Shown: piece by piece, positions 9,592 through 17,476 of the stretch
How the letters are laid out: every line of letters starts with the position of its first letter
How positions within the stretch are numbered: position 1 is the first letter of the stretch
NCBI RefSeq assembly: GCF_037120705.1
Contig: NZ_JAWLJU010000002.1
Location: 930,001 to 994,000, forward strand
DNA: 64,000 nt
Reading direction: 5' to 3'
From: Pseudoalteromonas sp. UG3-2
Lineage (GTDB): Bacteria > Pseudomonadota > Gammaproteobacteria > Enterobacterales > Alteromonadaceae
Notes under the pieces: model-generated
What the model was told of the DNA's origin: nothing
Database searches by the model: none
Seen by the model: only the letters and a program-made list of their open reading frames with translations
Program-made: the position numbers and the translations under genes

Positions 9592-10068
9592 ATGATTAAA
9601 AAGCGTATGCTCTGTTATTGCAATTCTGAACTGGCGTTTTCGCAGTGTTGCGAGCCAATTATTAACGGCCAACTTATCGCCGCAACACCGGAAGCCTTAA
9701 TGCGCTCTAGGTACAGTGCTTATTGTGTTGGCAATGCCGACTACATCCATCATAGTTATGCCGATAGCAAAAAGGCAGAAAACAGCATCGCAGACATTGC
9801 TGCGTTTGCAAAGCATTGTGATTTTATACGCTTAGAGGTACTCGATAGTGTCGTTAGCAAAGATAGCGGCGAAGTTGAGTTCAAAGCCCATTACCTTGCG
9901 GATAATTGTCATTACACCTTGCATGAACGCTCAAACTTTATTGTAGAAAGTGAGCAGTGGCGATACCTTGATGGTTTCCTTTTCGACACTCCTATAATCA
10001 AGCTGGGGCGCAACGATCTTTGCCCTTGTGGCAGTCTAAAAAAATATAAAAAATGTCATGGTAAGTAG
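9592..10068 (+). CDS. YchJ/UPF0225-family protein with SEC-C motif
   Basis: A 158-residue cytosolic protein with the YchJ architecture. An N-terminal metal-binding segment CYCNSELAFSQCCEPII is followed by TPEALMRSRYSAYCVGNADYI, the family signature, then an NTF2-like middle region ending in WRYLDG. It closes with a SEC-C zinc motif GRNDLCPCGSLKKYKKCHG. SEC-C motifs bind zinc and occur in SecA and in proteins linked to translation or secretion; the role of YchJ is unknown. It lies 30 bp after sulA, but no LexA site of its own is seen. The start at 9592 is followed by another ATG at 9607 (MLCYCN), equally plausible. Confidence 0.88.
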   Translation: MIKKRMLCYCNSELAFSQCCEPIINGQLIAATPEALMRSRYSAYCVGNADYIHHSYADSKKAENSIADIAAFAKHCDFIRLEVLDSVVSKDSGEVEFKAHYLADNCHYTLHERSNFIVESEQWRYLDGFLFDTPIIKLGRNDLCPCGSLKKYKKCHGK

Positions 10069-10353
10069 TAAGTGAAATAACAAATACTATAGTTCGCAAG
10101 GATATTGCACGTATAGCTCTTGAACGTGTCTTTTTTGAGAAGTGTTTATGTCAACCATAGGTTGATTAATTAAGCGGATTAACATTACTGTTTAAGACAG
10201 ATGAGCCAAGTATGGTCTGTAACAGTTAGAGAGTTAATTTCCAGCAATGGGTGATACACTTTGAACATCAATAACGAATCACCTTGATCTGAAAACTCAT
10301 GTCAAGTTACCATTAAGGGTACTTGTATGTAATTTTAAGCGCTTAACTAACTT

Positions 10354-10734
10354 ATGAATGCTCCTACTAAATTTATCTACACCACTTTGGCTTTGACAAC
10401 ATTAGCTTTAATGGGCTGCGAAAATAATATGTCAAGCTCATATAATGTAGATGTCGAAGTAAAAAACATAGATGGAACAATTTTTGAATCAACAGCAGCA
10501 GTTACAGAGAGTGAACTGTATATAGAAACAAAGCAAAACTGTGAGTTAACCTTGTTTCTATCCAAAACGAATGAGGAAGGTATACTCGTCGAATCTGGAC
10601 TTAATTGCTTTGAGGGTACTCTAAACTTCACTCCTTCGTTTGTCGTCAAAGAGGGTGAGAGTGCTACTTTGGAAATTGGTGAAGAGCAAAGCTTATATTC
10701 TTATACTGTTAGCGTAACGGAAAGTATAAATTAA
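10354..10734 (+). CDS. Small lipoprotein of unknown function
   Basis: A 126-residue protein with a lipoprotein signal peptide: basic-poor N-terminus MNAPTKFIYTTLALTTLALMGC, lipobox LMGC with Cys22 as the lipidated residue. Asn/Ser residues follow, which suggests outer-membrane sorting. The mature part has two cysteines (in KQNCEL and GLNCFEG) and beta-strand character; it is acidic. I recognise no family. It is more AT-rich in codon use than its neighbours (many AAA, GAA, ATA), which may indicate a recent or lineage-specific gene. The 285 bp before it show no gene or clear structure. Confidence 0.65.
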   Translation: MNAPTKFIYTTLALTTLALMGCENNMSSSYNVDVEVKNIDGTIFESTAAVTESELYIETKQNCELTLFLSKTNEEGILVESGLNCFEGTLNFTPSFVVKEGESATLEIGEEQSLYSYTVSVTESIN

Positions 10735-10848
10735 TGCTTAAGTGCGATTTCATCAAATTCGCCTGCTTTAACTCATAGTATAAAATGCCCTCTTAAAACA
10801 GCTCGAGTCTACTAAAGGTCAATTGCAAGGCAAAACACGACTAAATAA

Positions 10849-11370
10849 CTAAGCCGAAGCTTTAAGCATGCTTTGCATCTCTCCTGCAGCAAGCTGATCA
10901 TAAAAGCCAGCAGCATCCATTGGTTTATCGGTAACCAAGTCCAGTTTGCCTTGTGCTTTCGCCAAGCGCTGTTTTACCGCCGGCTCAAGGTTTTCAACCA
11001 CTTCAAGCGGAACGTGTTTTTTATCATTTCTCGCGGCGAAAGGCTCGGGGTTAAGGCATTCTCGCAGTCGCAGGGAAGTCATTGCTCCGCTAGCCACCAA
11101 CTGAGCATTATCTTGACCGATCAACATATCGAACTGAGCTGGTGCAAGGGGTTTTTGCGGCCCAACCTGAAGTTCTTTTTTTAGCGTCTCTTCGCTGCGG
11201 TCTGGTTGTTGCTGCTGCGATTTGGGTAAATGAAACTGGCTAAAATCTAACGCATCATGAGATAGCATGGATAACAGCATGGCAAAATCAGCCGAGCGCG
11301 TTTCATGAACGCTTATGTTCAACGCTGAGCCTAATTGCGATTCACTGATTAAAACGCCATCAATTTGCAT
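10849..11370 (-). CDS. Conserved hypothetical protein, probably VC2046/SO_2500 family
   Basis: A 173-residue cytosolic protein without signal peptide, membrane helix or enzyme motif. The N-terminus (MQIDGVLISESQLGSALNISVHE, then a segment with ALDFSQFHLP) resembles what I recall of the gammaproteobacterial VC2046/SO_2500 family, whose function is unknown; this identification is from memory and moderate. A Gln-rich linker follows, then a helical C-terminus. I take the ATG at 11368-11370; the frame extends three codons to a TTG. The gene points away from the tandem tRNA-Tyr cluster that starts 110 bp away. Confidence 0.6.
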   Translation of the reverse strand: MQIDGVLISESQLGSALNISVHETRSADFAMLLSMLSHDALDFSQFHLPKSQQQQPDRSEETLKKELQVGPQKPLAPAQFDMLIGQDNAQLVASGAMTSLRLRECLNPEPFAARNDKKHVPLEVVENLEPAVKQRLAKAQGKLDLVTDKPMDAAGFYDQLAAGEMQSMLKASA

Positions 11371-11438
11371 GTATTCCAACCATTTCTTTTAATGTTTGGA
11401 CTTTTATCGGCATTTTTCACAAAAACTTTAGCTGTTTT

Positions 11439-11467
11439 CTTTACTTCAAAAAAAACTTTGTTATTAT
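11439..11467 (+). promoter_or_regulatory. Probable promoter of the tRNA-Tyr cluster
   Basis: CTTTAC (11439-11444) and TATTAT (11462-11467) are 17 bp apart and followed by a GC-rich stretch, CACCGCCG, of the kind found at stringently controlled tRNA/rRNA promoters. The first tRNA begins 15 bp later. Confidence 0.55.
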
Positions 11468-11482
11468 CACCGCCGTTGTTTT

Positions 11483-11567
11483 GGAGGGGTTCCCGAGCGG
11501 CCAAAGGGATCAGACTGTAAATCTGACGGCTCTGCCTTCGCTGGTTCGAATCCAGCTCCCTCCACCA
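11483..11567 (+). tRNA. tRNA-Tyr (anticodon GTA), copy 1
   Basis: An 85-nt class II tRNA with a long variable arm. GGAGGGG opens the acceptor stem, the anticodon loop is CTGTAAA with GTA, the T-loop is GGTTCGAATCC, and the 3' end encodes CCA. It is the first of four tandem copies. Confidence 0.97.
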
Positions 11568-11595
11568 TAACAACAAAGTTACAATACGAAAATTC

Positions 11596-11680
11596 GGAGG
11601 GGTTCCCGAGCGGCCAAAGGGATCAGACTGTAAATCTGACGGCTCTGCCTTCGCTGGTTCGAATCCAGCTCCCTCCACCA
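11596..11680 (+). tRNA. tRNA-Tyr (anticodon GTA), copy 2
   Basis: Identical to copy 1 over all 85 nt, separated from it by a 28-bp spacer. Encoded CCA is present. Confidence 0.97.
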
Positions 11681-11714
11681 CTTTTCCATTGTAACGCTTT
11701 AAAAAGATAATTCC

Positions 11715-11799
11715 GGAGGGGTTCCCGAGTGGCCAAAGGGATCAGACTGTAAATCTGACGGCTCTGCCTTCGCTGGTTCGAATCCAGCTCCCTCCACCA
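11715..11799 (+). tRNA. tRNA-Tyr (anticodon GTA), copy 3
   Basis: Differs from copies 1, 2 and 4 only by GAGTGG in place of GAGCGG in the D-arm. The spacer from copy 2 is 34 bp. Encoded CCA is present. Confidence 0.97.
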
Positions 11800-11869
11800 T
11801 CTTTTAAAGCAACAATCCTATTCAGCTTTGCCACTAACCAGTGCTCTGGTTAACTGCGATACATGATAC

Positions 11870-11954
11870 GGAGGGGTTCCCGAGCGGCCAAAGGGATCAG
11901 ACTGTAAATCTGACGGCTCTGCCTTCGCTGGTTCGAATCCAGCTCCCTCCACCA
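11870..11954 (+). tRNA. tRNA-Tyr (anticodon GTA), copy 4
   Basis: Identical to copies 1 and 2, after a 70-bp spacer from copy 3. Encoded CCA is present. No EF-Tu gene follows, unlike the tRNA-tufB arrangement in some Gammaproteobacteria. Confidence 0.97.
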
Positions 11955-12103
11955 CTTTCTTCTAGTAAACTCTTTATCTCAGTGGTTACCTGCTGACACC
12001 CAGTGTCATTAGCTTCCCTGCAAGGCATTATTCAAAAAAGTTCAGCATCGCGACGGCTCTAATGCTGATGTGCTTATTTACGGCAAAATAATTGGCTAAA
12101 CCA

Positions 12104-12640
12104 TCACTGTAGCTTTTTTGGTTGGATCACCACGCTGTGGCTCTCACTGGCAAACCACACCTCGGTATCCTGCACCGTAACTGTGAACTGCATATTTCGC
12201 GCTAGCATCTGTGACAGCGCTTGCGTCTCGTCAAAGTCTAAGCTGAATACAGAGACGTTACTGAAGCTGGCAAGCTTGCATTGGTTTTTTTGCCACCATT
12301 GCTGTTGCTTGCTGTCGCCATAGGTATAGAGCAGAACTTGCTGTGCCTGGTTTGCGGCTTTTTTTAAGCGTTTTTCATCAGGAAGCCCAAGTTCAACCCA
12401 TAATAAGATCTCACCTGATAAACTTTTACGCCAAATTTCAGGCTCATCGTCCGCGCACAACCCTTTGGTAAACTCCAAATCGCTGTCGGCATTAAGCAGA
12501 TAAGCGAGCAACCTTACCATTAAACGTTGGGCATTCTCAGAGGGATGTTGTGCAATGGTTAACGACAATTCTTGGTAGTAGTGTCTATCCATGTCGCTCA
12601 GCGACACTTGAGCTTTCAGGATGGTAGATTTTAGTGCCAT
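12104..12640 (-). CDS. yaeQ: YaeQ family protein
   Basis: A 178-residue cytosolic protein collinear with E. coli YaeQ (181). The ATG at 12638-12640 gives MALKSTILKAQVSLSDMDRHYY, matching the family N-terminus; the upstream extension of 17 codons is not supported. Conserved features are LTIAQHPSENAQRLMVRLLAYL, FTKGLCADDEPEIW, and WVELGLPDEKRLKKA. YaeQ has a PD-(D/E)XK nuclease-like fold but no demonstrated activity; in E. coli it was found as a suppressor connected with RfaH, and its role is unclear. It lies downstream of the YgjP-like gene on the same strand, with 134 bp between them. Confidence 0.92.
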   Translation of the reverse strand: MALKSTILKAQVSLSDMDRHYYQELSLTIAQHPSENAQRLMVRLLAYLLNADSDLEFTKGLCADDEPEIWRKSLSGEILLWVELGLPDEKRLKKAANQAQQVLLYTYGDSKQQQWWQKNQCKLASFSNVSVFSLDFDETQALSQMLARNMQFTVTVQDTEVWFASESHSVVIQPKKLQ

Positions 12641-12774
12641 GTTTTCACAAATCGGTGTGTTTGCGACATTATACCCAAAAATGCGTAACAATAGGAAAAA
12701 GCATTACAGCATCTCAATTCTATATCACGACTTGCTAATCACACACCTGTTCAGAGCAGAGCATTGATTTTTTA

Positions 12775-13431
12775 TTAGTCGTTTGTGAGCATCAATTGCT
12801 CACCATGCTCACGCAGATAGCGCCTTGCAACTTGATAGCGCTCACCATAGTGTTGCTCCACTAAACGCCAAAACTGAACATTATGTGCCATCACGTGATA
12901 ATGACATAACTCATGCACCACAACATAATCGATCACCCATTTTGGCGCGCCAATAAGCAGGGTATTAAAAGCAAGTACCCCTTTGCCAGAAAAACTCCCC
13001 CACCGGCTTTTATAAACCCGTACTTTAAGGGTACTAAATTGTGCGCCAATCTCACCTTGAAAACGTGCAATAGCCGCTTCTAAGTATTGGCTTAATTCGC
13101 CAGCCAAAAGCTGCAATAGTTGCGGCCAATGTTGCTCAAGGTGATTGAGATAAACTCGTTTTTGCTCATAGTCGATTGTCGCCCTGCTGTCATGGTATAC
13201 AATAGAAAATTGCTCACCAAAGATACGTAATTTTCCAGCAGTCAAAGGGTTTAGCGGCTTTTTTACTGTGTCAGCCGCAAGCTTGTCATGGATCCAGTCA
13301 GATTTACTGGCGACCCAAGCCTGTAACCATTGCTCGTCAATGCGTTGTGGTGCATAGACGGTGACCTCGCCCGCTTTAATTTTTATTGCCACCGTTTTAC
13401 GTCGGCGACTCTTTTTTAGTTGGTACTGCAA
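12775..13431 (-). CDS. YgjP/SprT-like zinc metallopeptidase (DUF45)
   Basis: A 218-residue cytosolic protein of the M48-like DUF45 (YgjP) family. The zinc motif HELCHYHVMAHN supplies HExxH plus a further His, preceded by the typical KSRWGSFSGKGVLAFNTLLI and followed by FWRLVEQHYG. The N-terminus LKKSRRRKTVAIKI is also family-typical. The only start codon after the upstream in-frame stop is a TTG at 13429-13431, so this gene appears to use TTG, or to start further inside. No strong ribosome site is visible. Substrates are unknown; homologues have been linked to DNA-protein or protein quality control by fold only. Confidence 0.85.
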   Translation of the reverse strand: MQYQLKKSRRRKTVAIKIKAGEVTVYAPQRIDEQWLQAWVASKSDWIHDKLAADTVKKPLNPLTAGKLRIFGEQFSIVYHDSRATIDYEQKRVYLNHLEQHWPQLLQLLAGELSQYLEAAIARFQGEIGAQFSTLKVRVYKSRWGSFSGKGVLAFNTLLIGAPKWVIDYVVVHELCHYHVMAHNVQFWRLVEQHYGERYQVARRYLREHGEQLMLTND

Positions 13432-13582
13432 GTCATCATCTATCGCTTAATTGAAAGAGGCTATTATACATTAACCGAACCGCTTAACTAACACACCAGC
13501 CATGATAAATTTACTAAATTTCCTCTAGTTACTCGTTTTACTGCTACGCTTAGAAGTAAAGGTATTTTCAATTAGGCAGATA

Positions 13583-14563
13583 ATGGCTGACAAACCCACT
13601 TGCCAATATGTGTCACCTGAGGGAAATAGCTGTAGTGAAATCGACATGGGCTCAGGTTACTGCTTTTGGCATGACAATAAATTCGATAAAAGTGGCCTAG
13701 AGCTGAGTCAAAAGCTCGAGCGCTACGCAAAGCGTGGTGGACTTCTTCAGGGGCTAGAGTTAAAGCGGGCGAACTTGGAAGGGCTTAATTTAGTTAAGTT
13801 CGATAGCCATCGCGGCTATGATCTCTCCTATAGTAATTTCTATCGTGCTAATTTGAAAGGCGCCCACTTATTTAACAGTACCATTCGTAATGCCTCGTTA
13901 ATGAAGGCCGATCTCCGTGAAGCCAGCCTACACTGCTGCCACCTCGAAAACACCAATCTACTTGGCATGAAGCTAGATAATACTCGTATTGATAACATGG
14001 AGCTTGGTGAACATTTACTGCAAGAGCAACAAGCAATAGAAGCGCGCAAGAACAAAGCCAACGAGGAAGCCGAGGACTTATTTTTACAATCAGAAGAAAT
14101 ATACCGCCTGCTGCGTAAAGGCGCAGAAAACCAAGGTCTATTTGAAATGGCGGGACGCTTTACTTACAAAGAGCTAAGAATGCGCCACGCGCAATACCCG
14201 AGATTTTCTAAGCGTCATCTTATTTCCGGTTTTGTGGATTTACTCTGCGGCTATGGTGAAAAGCCTGAAAACGTCATTCGCTTTAGTCTTGGCATGATAA
14301 TTACGTGTGCACTGTGCTACTTTTTATTTGGTGTCTCTTATAATGACCAAATATTGCAGCTAAATCTGGCAAACAGCCTGACAGATAACGTCATGGCACT
14401 GTTGAATAGCTTTTATTTTAGTGTGGTTACTTTCACTACGCTGGGGTATGGCGATATTACCCCCATAGGCATATCGCGGTTTATTGCTGCCATAGAAGCC
14501 TTTACCGGAAGCTTCTCCTTGGCCCTATTTGTGGTGGTATTCGTAAAACAAATGACCAGATAG
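13583..14563 (+). CDS. Pentapeptide-repeat / two-TM potassium-channel fusion protein
   Basis: A 326-residue protein in three parts. Residues 1-32 have a Cys/His pattern (C7-x9-C17-x9-C27-x2-H30) that could bind zinc. Residues about 55-145 are pentapeptide repeats of the A(D/N)LxX type (LKRANLEG, FYRANLKGAHL, LMKADLREASL, LENTNLLGM), a right-handed quadrilateral helix. A charged helix follows (about 150-215). The C-terminus is a 2TM channel: helix VIRFSLGMIITCALCYFLFG, pore helix, selectivity filter TTLGYGD at residues 285-291, and the second helix FTGSFSLALFVVVFVKQM. It should form a tetrameric K+ channel with a cytoplasmic repeat domain. Ligand or gating signal is unknown. It is monocistronic. 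Confidence 0.85.
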   Translation: MADKPTCQYVSPEGNSCSEIDMGSGYCFWHDNKFDKSGLELSQKLERYAKRGGLLQGLELKRANLEGLNLVKFDSHRGYDLSYSNFYRANLKGAHLFNSTIRNASLMKADLREASLHCCHLENTNLLGMKLDNTRIDNMELGEHLLQEQQAIEARKNKANEEAEDLFLQSEEIYRLLRKGAENQGLFEMAGRFTYKELRMRHAQYPRFSKRHLISGFVDLLCGYGEKPENVIRFSLGMIITCALCYFLFGVSYNDQILQLNLANSLTDNVMALLNSFYFSVVTFTTLGYGDITPIGISRFIAAIEAFTGSFSLALFVVVFVKQMTR

Positions 14564-14607
14564 CAGCATTAAACAACGTCAGGCCCTCTACCCGGCTTTA
14601 AAAGTGT

Positions 14608-15246
14608 TTAGCTTATCTCATCACGCAATTGCGCTAAAAATGCTTTCATATACGCTGTACGTGCCTGTGCTTGCTCTTTTGCGGCATCGGTATGCATGTT
14701 ATCAGCAATATGCAATAACTTTATGAAAAAGTGATCCAGGGTATACTTGCTATCGTCTGGCTCACGATGTTGGCAAAAAGGATCGTCAACATGATATAAA
14801 TTTCGCGCAATGGCACCGCCCACCTTCATACAGCGACTGACACCGATTGCCCCTAAGGCATCCATTCTATCCGCGTCTTGCACTATCTTAGCTTCTAGGG
14901 TTTGTGGTACGACCCCAGCACTAAAACTGTGCGCCACGATGGCATGGTGAATGGCCTCAAGTTTGCTCTCGTCATACTGATTTTGCTGTAAAAATGTCAC
15001 CGCCTTATCCGCCGCTAAGCGAGAGGCTATTGGCCTATCTGGGTGATTTTTCGCAACCGCAACACAATCATGCAGCCATGCGGCGGGGATCACAACTTGC
15101 TTGTCACCCCCTTCAGCCGCACACAAGGACTTGGCAACCTTGACCACGCGCTTAACATGGGACAAATCGTGTGCGGTATCAGCACATGGCGTGGACAACA
15201 TAAAGGCTTCACATGCTTTTTCGAGTTCCTGCATTTTCAAATTCAT
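14608..15246 (-). CDS. HD-domain phosphohydrolase (YedJ-like)
   Basis: A 212-residue cytosolic metal-dependent phosphohydrolase. The metal ligands are all visible: His in AHDLSHVKRV, the HD doublet in AAWLHDCVAV, and Asp in KIVQDADRMDALGAIG. The DADRMDALG and GAIGVSRC stretches, with the later ARNLYHVDDPF, resemble YedJ-type proteins. The natural substrate is unknown, nucleotide or similar phosphate esters being typical. It is divergent from rlmI with about 83 bp between starts. Confidence 0.88.
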   Translation of the reverse strand: MNLKMQELEKACEAFMLSTPCADTAHDLSHVKRVVKVAKSLCAAEGGDKQVVIPAAWLHDCVAVAKNHPDRPIASRLAADKAVTFLQQNQYDESKLEAIHHAIVAHSFSAGVVPQTLEAKIVQDADRMDALGAIGVSRCMKVGGAIARNLYHVDDPFCQHREPDDSKYTLDHFFIKLLHIADNMHTDAAKEQAQARTAYMKAFLAQLRDEIS

Positions 15247-15329
15247 TCAGCTCAACTGGTTGTTACTGATTGTATGTTGCCACACCCTTCACTAAAATGG
15301 CAGCCAAGACGATAGATTAGAGAAAAGAT

Positions 15330-16520
15330 ATGACGTGTGCGCTATACCTCCAGCCCGGTAGAGAAAAATCATTAAACCGTAAACATCCTTGGGTGTTTTC
15401 AAAGGCCATCAAGAAAATCAAAGGCAAGCCTGGGCTCGGTGATACGGTCACCATTTACAGTAACGATGGCAAGTACCTGGCCACTGCGGCGTACAGCCCA
15501 GACTCCCAGATCCGCGCTCGCATTTGGTCATTCGATGAAAACGAGCAAATTGATCAAGCGTTTTTCAGCAAAAAGCTAGCCAGAGCACTGGATGCACGCC
15601 AATACGTGATTGCTGAAGGTGGCCTCACCGGCTACCGCCTGTGTGCGGCTGAATCAGATGGTCTTCCTGGCATCACTATTGATAAGTTTGATAATTATTT
15701 GGTGTGCCAGTTACTCAGCGCTGGGGCTGAGCGCCATAAAGGCGACATTGTCATGGCACTTAGATCGCTCTTTCCTGATTGTGCTGTTTACGAACGTTCA
15801 GACGTGGACGTACGCAAAAAAGAAGGCTTAGAAAAAATAACCGGCCCGTTACATGGTGACGCCCCACAAAGCCCAGTATTGATACAAGAAAATGGCTTAA
15901 CCATTGAGGTGGATATTCTCAATGGCCACAAAACGGGTTTCTACCTTGACCAACGTGATAGTCGCGCAGCCCTTGAGCGCTTTTCAAAGGATAAAGAGGT
16001 TCTTAACTGCTTTTGTTATACCGGGACCTTTGGCTTGTATGCCTTACGCGGTGGCTGTAAAAAGGTTATTAATGTCGACGTTTCTCAGCCTGCGTTAGAC
16101 ACCGCGAAGAGAAATGTGGAACATAATGACCTAGATTTATCTCGAGCCGAGTTCGTTAAGCAAGATGTATTTAAGCTGTTACGTCAGTATCGCGAAGAAG
16201 GCAGATTGTTTGACACCATTGTCATGGATCCGCCTAAATTTGCCGAGAGCAAAGCCCAACTTACTGGCGCTTGCCGCGGCTACAAAGATATTAATATGAT
16301 CGCCATGCAGCTATTAAAGCCGGGAGGGACGCTGTTAACCTTCTCTTGCTCAGGGTTAATGGAACAAAACCTATTCCAAAAAGTGGTCGCAGACGCTGCC
16401 CTTGATGCCGGCAAAGAGTTGTTAATTATGGAAAGGTTAAATCAAGCAGCCGATCACCCAATTGCAGGAAGCTATCCTGAAGGTTTTTACCTTAAAGGGT
16501 TAATTTGCAAGGTTTATTAA
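15330..16520 (+). CDS. rlmI: 23S rRNA m5C1962 methyltransferase
   Basis: SAM-dependent methyltransferase of the RlmI (YccW) family, methylating C1962 in 23S rRNA. The 396 residues equal the E. coli length. An N-terminal PUA domain ([22 protein letters not shown]) is followed by the EEHEE region ([20 protein letters not shown]) and the Rossmann catalytic domain: [34 protein letters not shown] (SAM motif I), [15 protein letters not shown] in the form [16 protein letters not shown] (motif IV), and TFSCSGLM (motif VI, Cys). It is monocistronic with its own start close to the divergent HD-domain gene. Confidence 0.95.
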   Translation: MTCALYLQPGREKSLNRKHPWVFSKAIKKIKGKPGLGDTVTIYSNDGKYLATAAYSPDSQIRARIWSFDENEQIDQAFFSKKLARALDARQYVIAEGGLTGYRLCAAESDGLPGITIDKFDNYLVCQLLSAGAERHKGDIVMALRSLFPDCAVYERSDVDVRKKEGLEKITGPLHGDAPQSPVLIQENGLTIEVDILNGHKTGFYLDQRDSRAALERFSKDKEVLNCFCYTGTFGLYALRGGCKKVINVDVSQPALDTAKRNVEHNDLDLSRAEFVKQDVFKLLRQYREEGRLFDTIVMDPPKFAESKAQLTGACRGYKDINMIAMQLLKPGGTLLTFSCSGLMEQNLFQKVVADAALDAGKELLIMERLNQAADHPIAGSYPEGFYLKGLICKVY

Positions 16521-16534
16521 TAACCTCAAAGCTG

Positions 16535-16559
16535 TGGCTGCCGCACTCTGTGGCAGCCA
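16535..16559. terminator. Hairpin after rlmI
   Basis: TGGCTGCC (16535-16542) pairs with GGCAGCCA (16552-16559), 15 bp past the rlmI stop and before the convergent PilZ gene. The T tract is poor, so it may be a weak or Rho-assisted terminator. Confidence 0.4.
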
Positions 16560-16593
16560 ACTCACACTGTAAGGTAAAAGAGTAGCGATTCGC

Positions 16594-16884
16594 TTAATTG
16601 AATTGTGTAATTTCTAGCCCCACTATCCATTGTCCTTCTAGCTCTTGCGTACAACGGATAACATTGGCATGAGCATGGAGAGGCTGGATCATCTCACCAC
16701 TTGAGTCAATAAAGATATCCACCATGGTATTTGCCTCAATCGGCTCGTTGACTGCTACCGATAGCCCCGTAGCGCTTAAGTCTTGGCAAACGCCTTGATA
16801 TTGTTGCCCGCTTTCCAACTCAGTAATTGTGGCAACGGCCTCAACCGTCATACGCATAAATCGGCGTTTATCTTCATTGATCAT
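16594..16884 (-). CDS. Single-domain PilZ (cyclic-di-GMP receptor) protein
   Basis: A 96-residue protein that is essentially one PilZ domain. The c-di-GMP-binding residues are present: RRFMR (residues 7-11, the RxxxR-like motif) and DLSATGLS (about 34-41, the D/NxSxxG motif), followed by the beta-barrel with a VGLEI segment near the end. It has no output domain, so it must act by contacting a partner. It lies 8 bp downstream of the receiver-only response regulator, and the two are surely one operon. The pairing suggests that phosphorylation and c-di-GMP signals meet in the same process, possibly motility or adhesion; the sequence does not say which. Confidence 0.88.
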   Translation of the reverse strand: MINEDKRRFMRMTVEAVATITELESGQQYQGVCQDLSATGLSVAVNEPIEANTMVDIFIDSSGEMIQPLHAHANVIRCTQELEGQWIVGLEITQFN

Positions 16885-16892
16885 AGCCTTCT

Positions 16893-17276
16893 CTACACCA
16901 TAGATTGTATTTTTTCTAATAACGACTGTACCGAAAATGGCTTAACCACGTACGCGTCACAGCCTGCCTCAAAGCCCGCTTTTTGTTCTTTTTCAGATTC
17001 CAGTCCGGATACCATCAACACGGGAATATTTTTTGTTTCAGGCGTATTTTTTAGCATTCTGCAAGTGTCATAACCATCTAGCCCTGGCATGCAAACATCC
17101 AATAAAATGGCATCCGGTGGATCGGCGATGGCATTCGACAAACAGCTGGTGCCCGAGTTGGCATAACTCAGTTTAAAGGCATCTGACAGGGCCACTTGGA
17201 GCATTTCATAATTAAAATACTCGTCATCAACCACCAGCAAATGGGGCACGTTTTTCCTTCTCTGCAGTGTGGACAT
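16893..17276 (-). CDS. Stand-alone receiver-domain response regulator
   Basis: A CheY-like single receiver domain of about 127 residues. The acidic pair in LLVVDDEYFNYEML, the phosphoacceptor Asp in AILLDVCMPGLDGYD, the Ser in VLMVSGLESE, and Lys in AYVVKPFSVQSL are all present, so it should be phosphorylated. There is no DNA-binding or enzyme domain. The start is ambiguous: ATG at 17276, TTG at 17282 with AGGA 7 bp upstream, or TTG at 17306 with AGGAAG 7 bp upstream. Ribosome-site spacing favours a TTG; I give the ATG conservatively. It is first in the operon with the PilZ gene 8 bp downstream. No histidine kinase is nearby. Confidence 0.88.
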   Translation of the reverse strand: MSTLQRRKNVPHLLVVDDEYFNYEMLQVALSDAFKLSYANSGTSCLSNAIADPPDAILLDVCMPGLDGYDTCRMLKNTPETKNIPVLMVSGLESEKEQKAGFEAGCDAYVVKPFSVQSLLEKIQSMV

Positions 17277-17476
17277 ATTCAATGTCGCTTCCTTCTCACA
17301 ATCCAAAACTTTACTTCCTCATATAATAAAGTAACCGTCGTACTCTAAAAAGCAAGTCTATATTTCCGCTCTTTTACAGCACCCAATGATTACTTTCTAC
17401 AGCCACATCCCTATAGCCTAGTGTTTGAGTCATTTACGATACTTGAAGTTCCCAGTTTAGACTATTAAAAATTCAC

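Noticed and set aside
11349..11681. A 110-codon minus-strand frame with an internal repeated peptide
   Set aside because: It is antisense to two tRNA-Tyr genes; the repeats (such as RELDSNQRRQSRQIYSLIP) are the tRNA read backwards, a well-known false protein.
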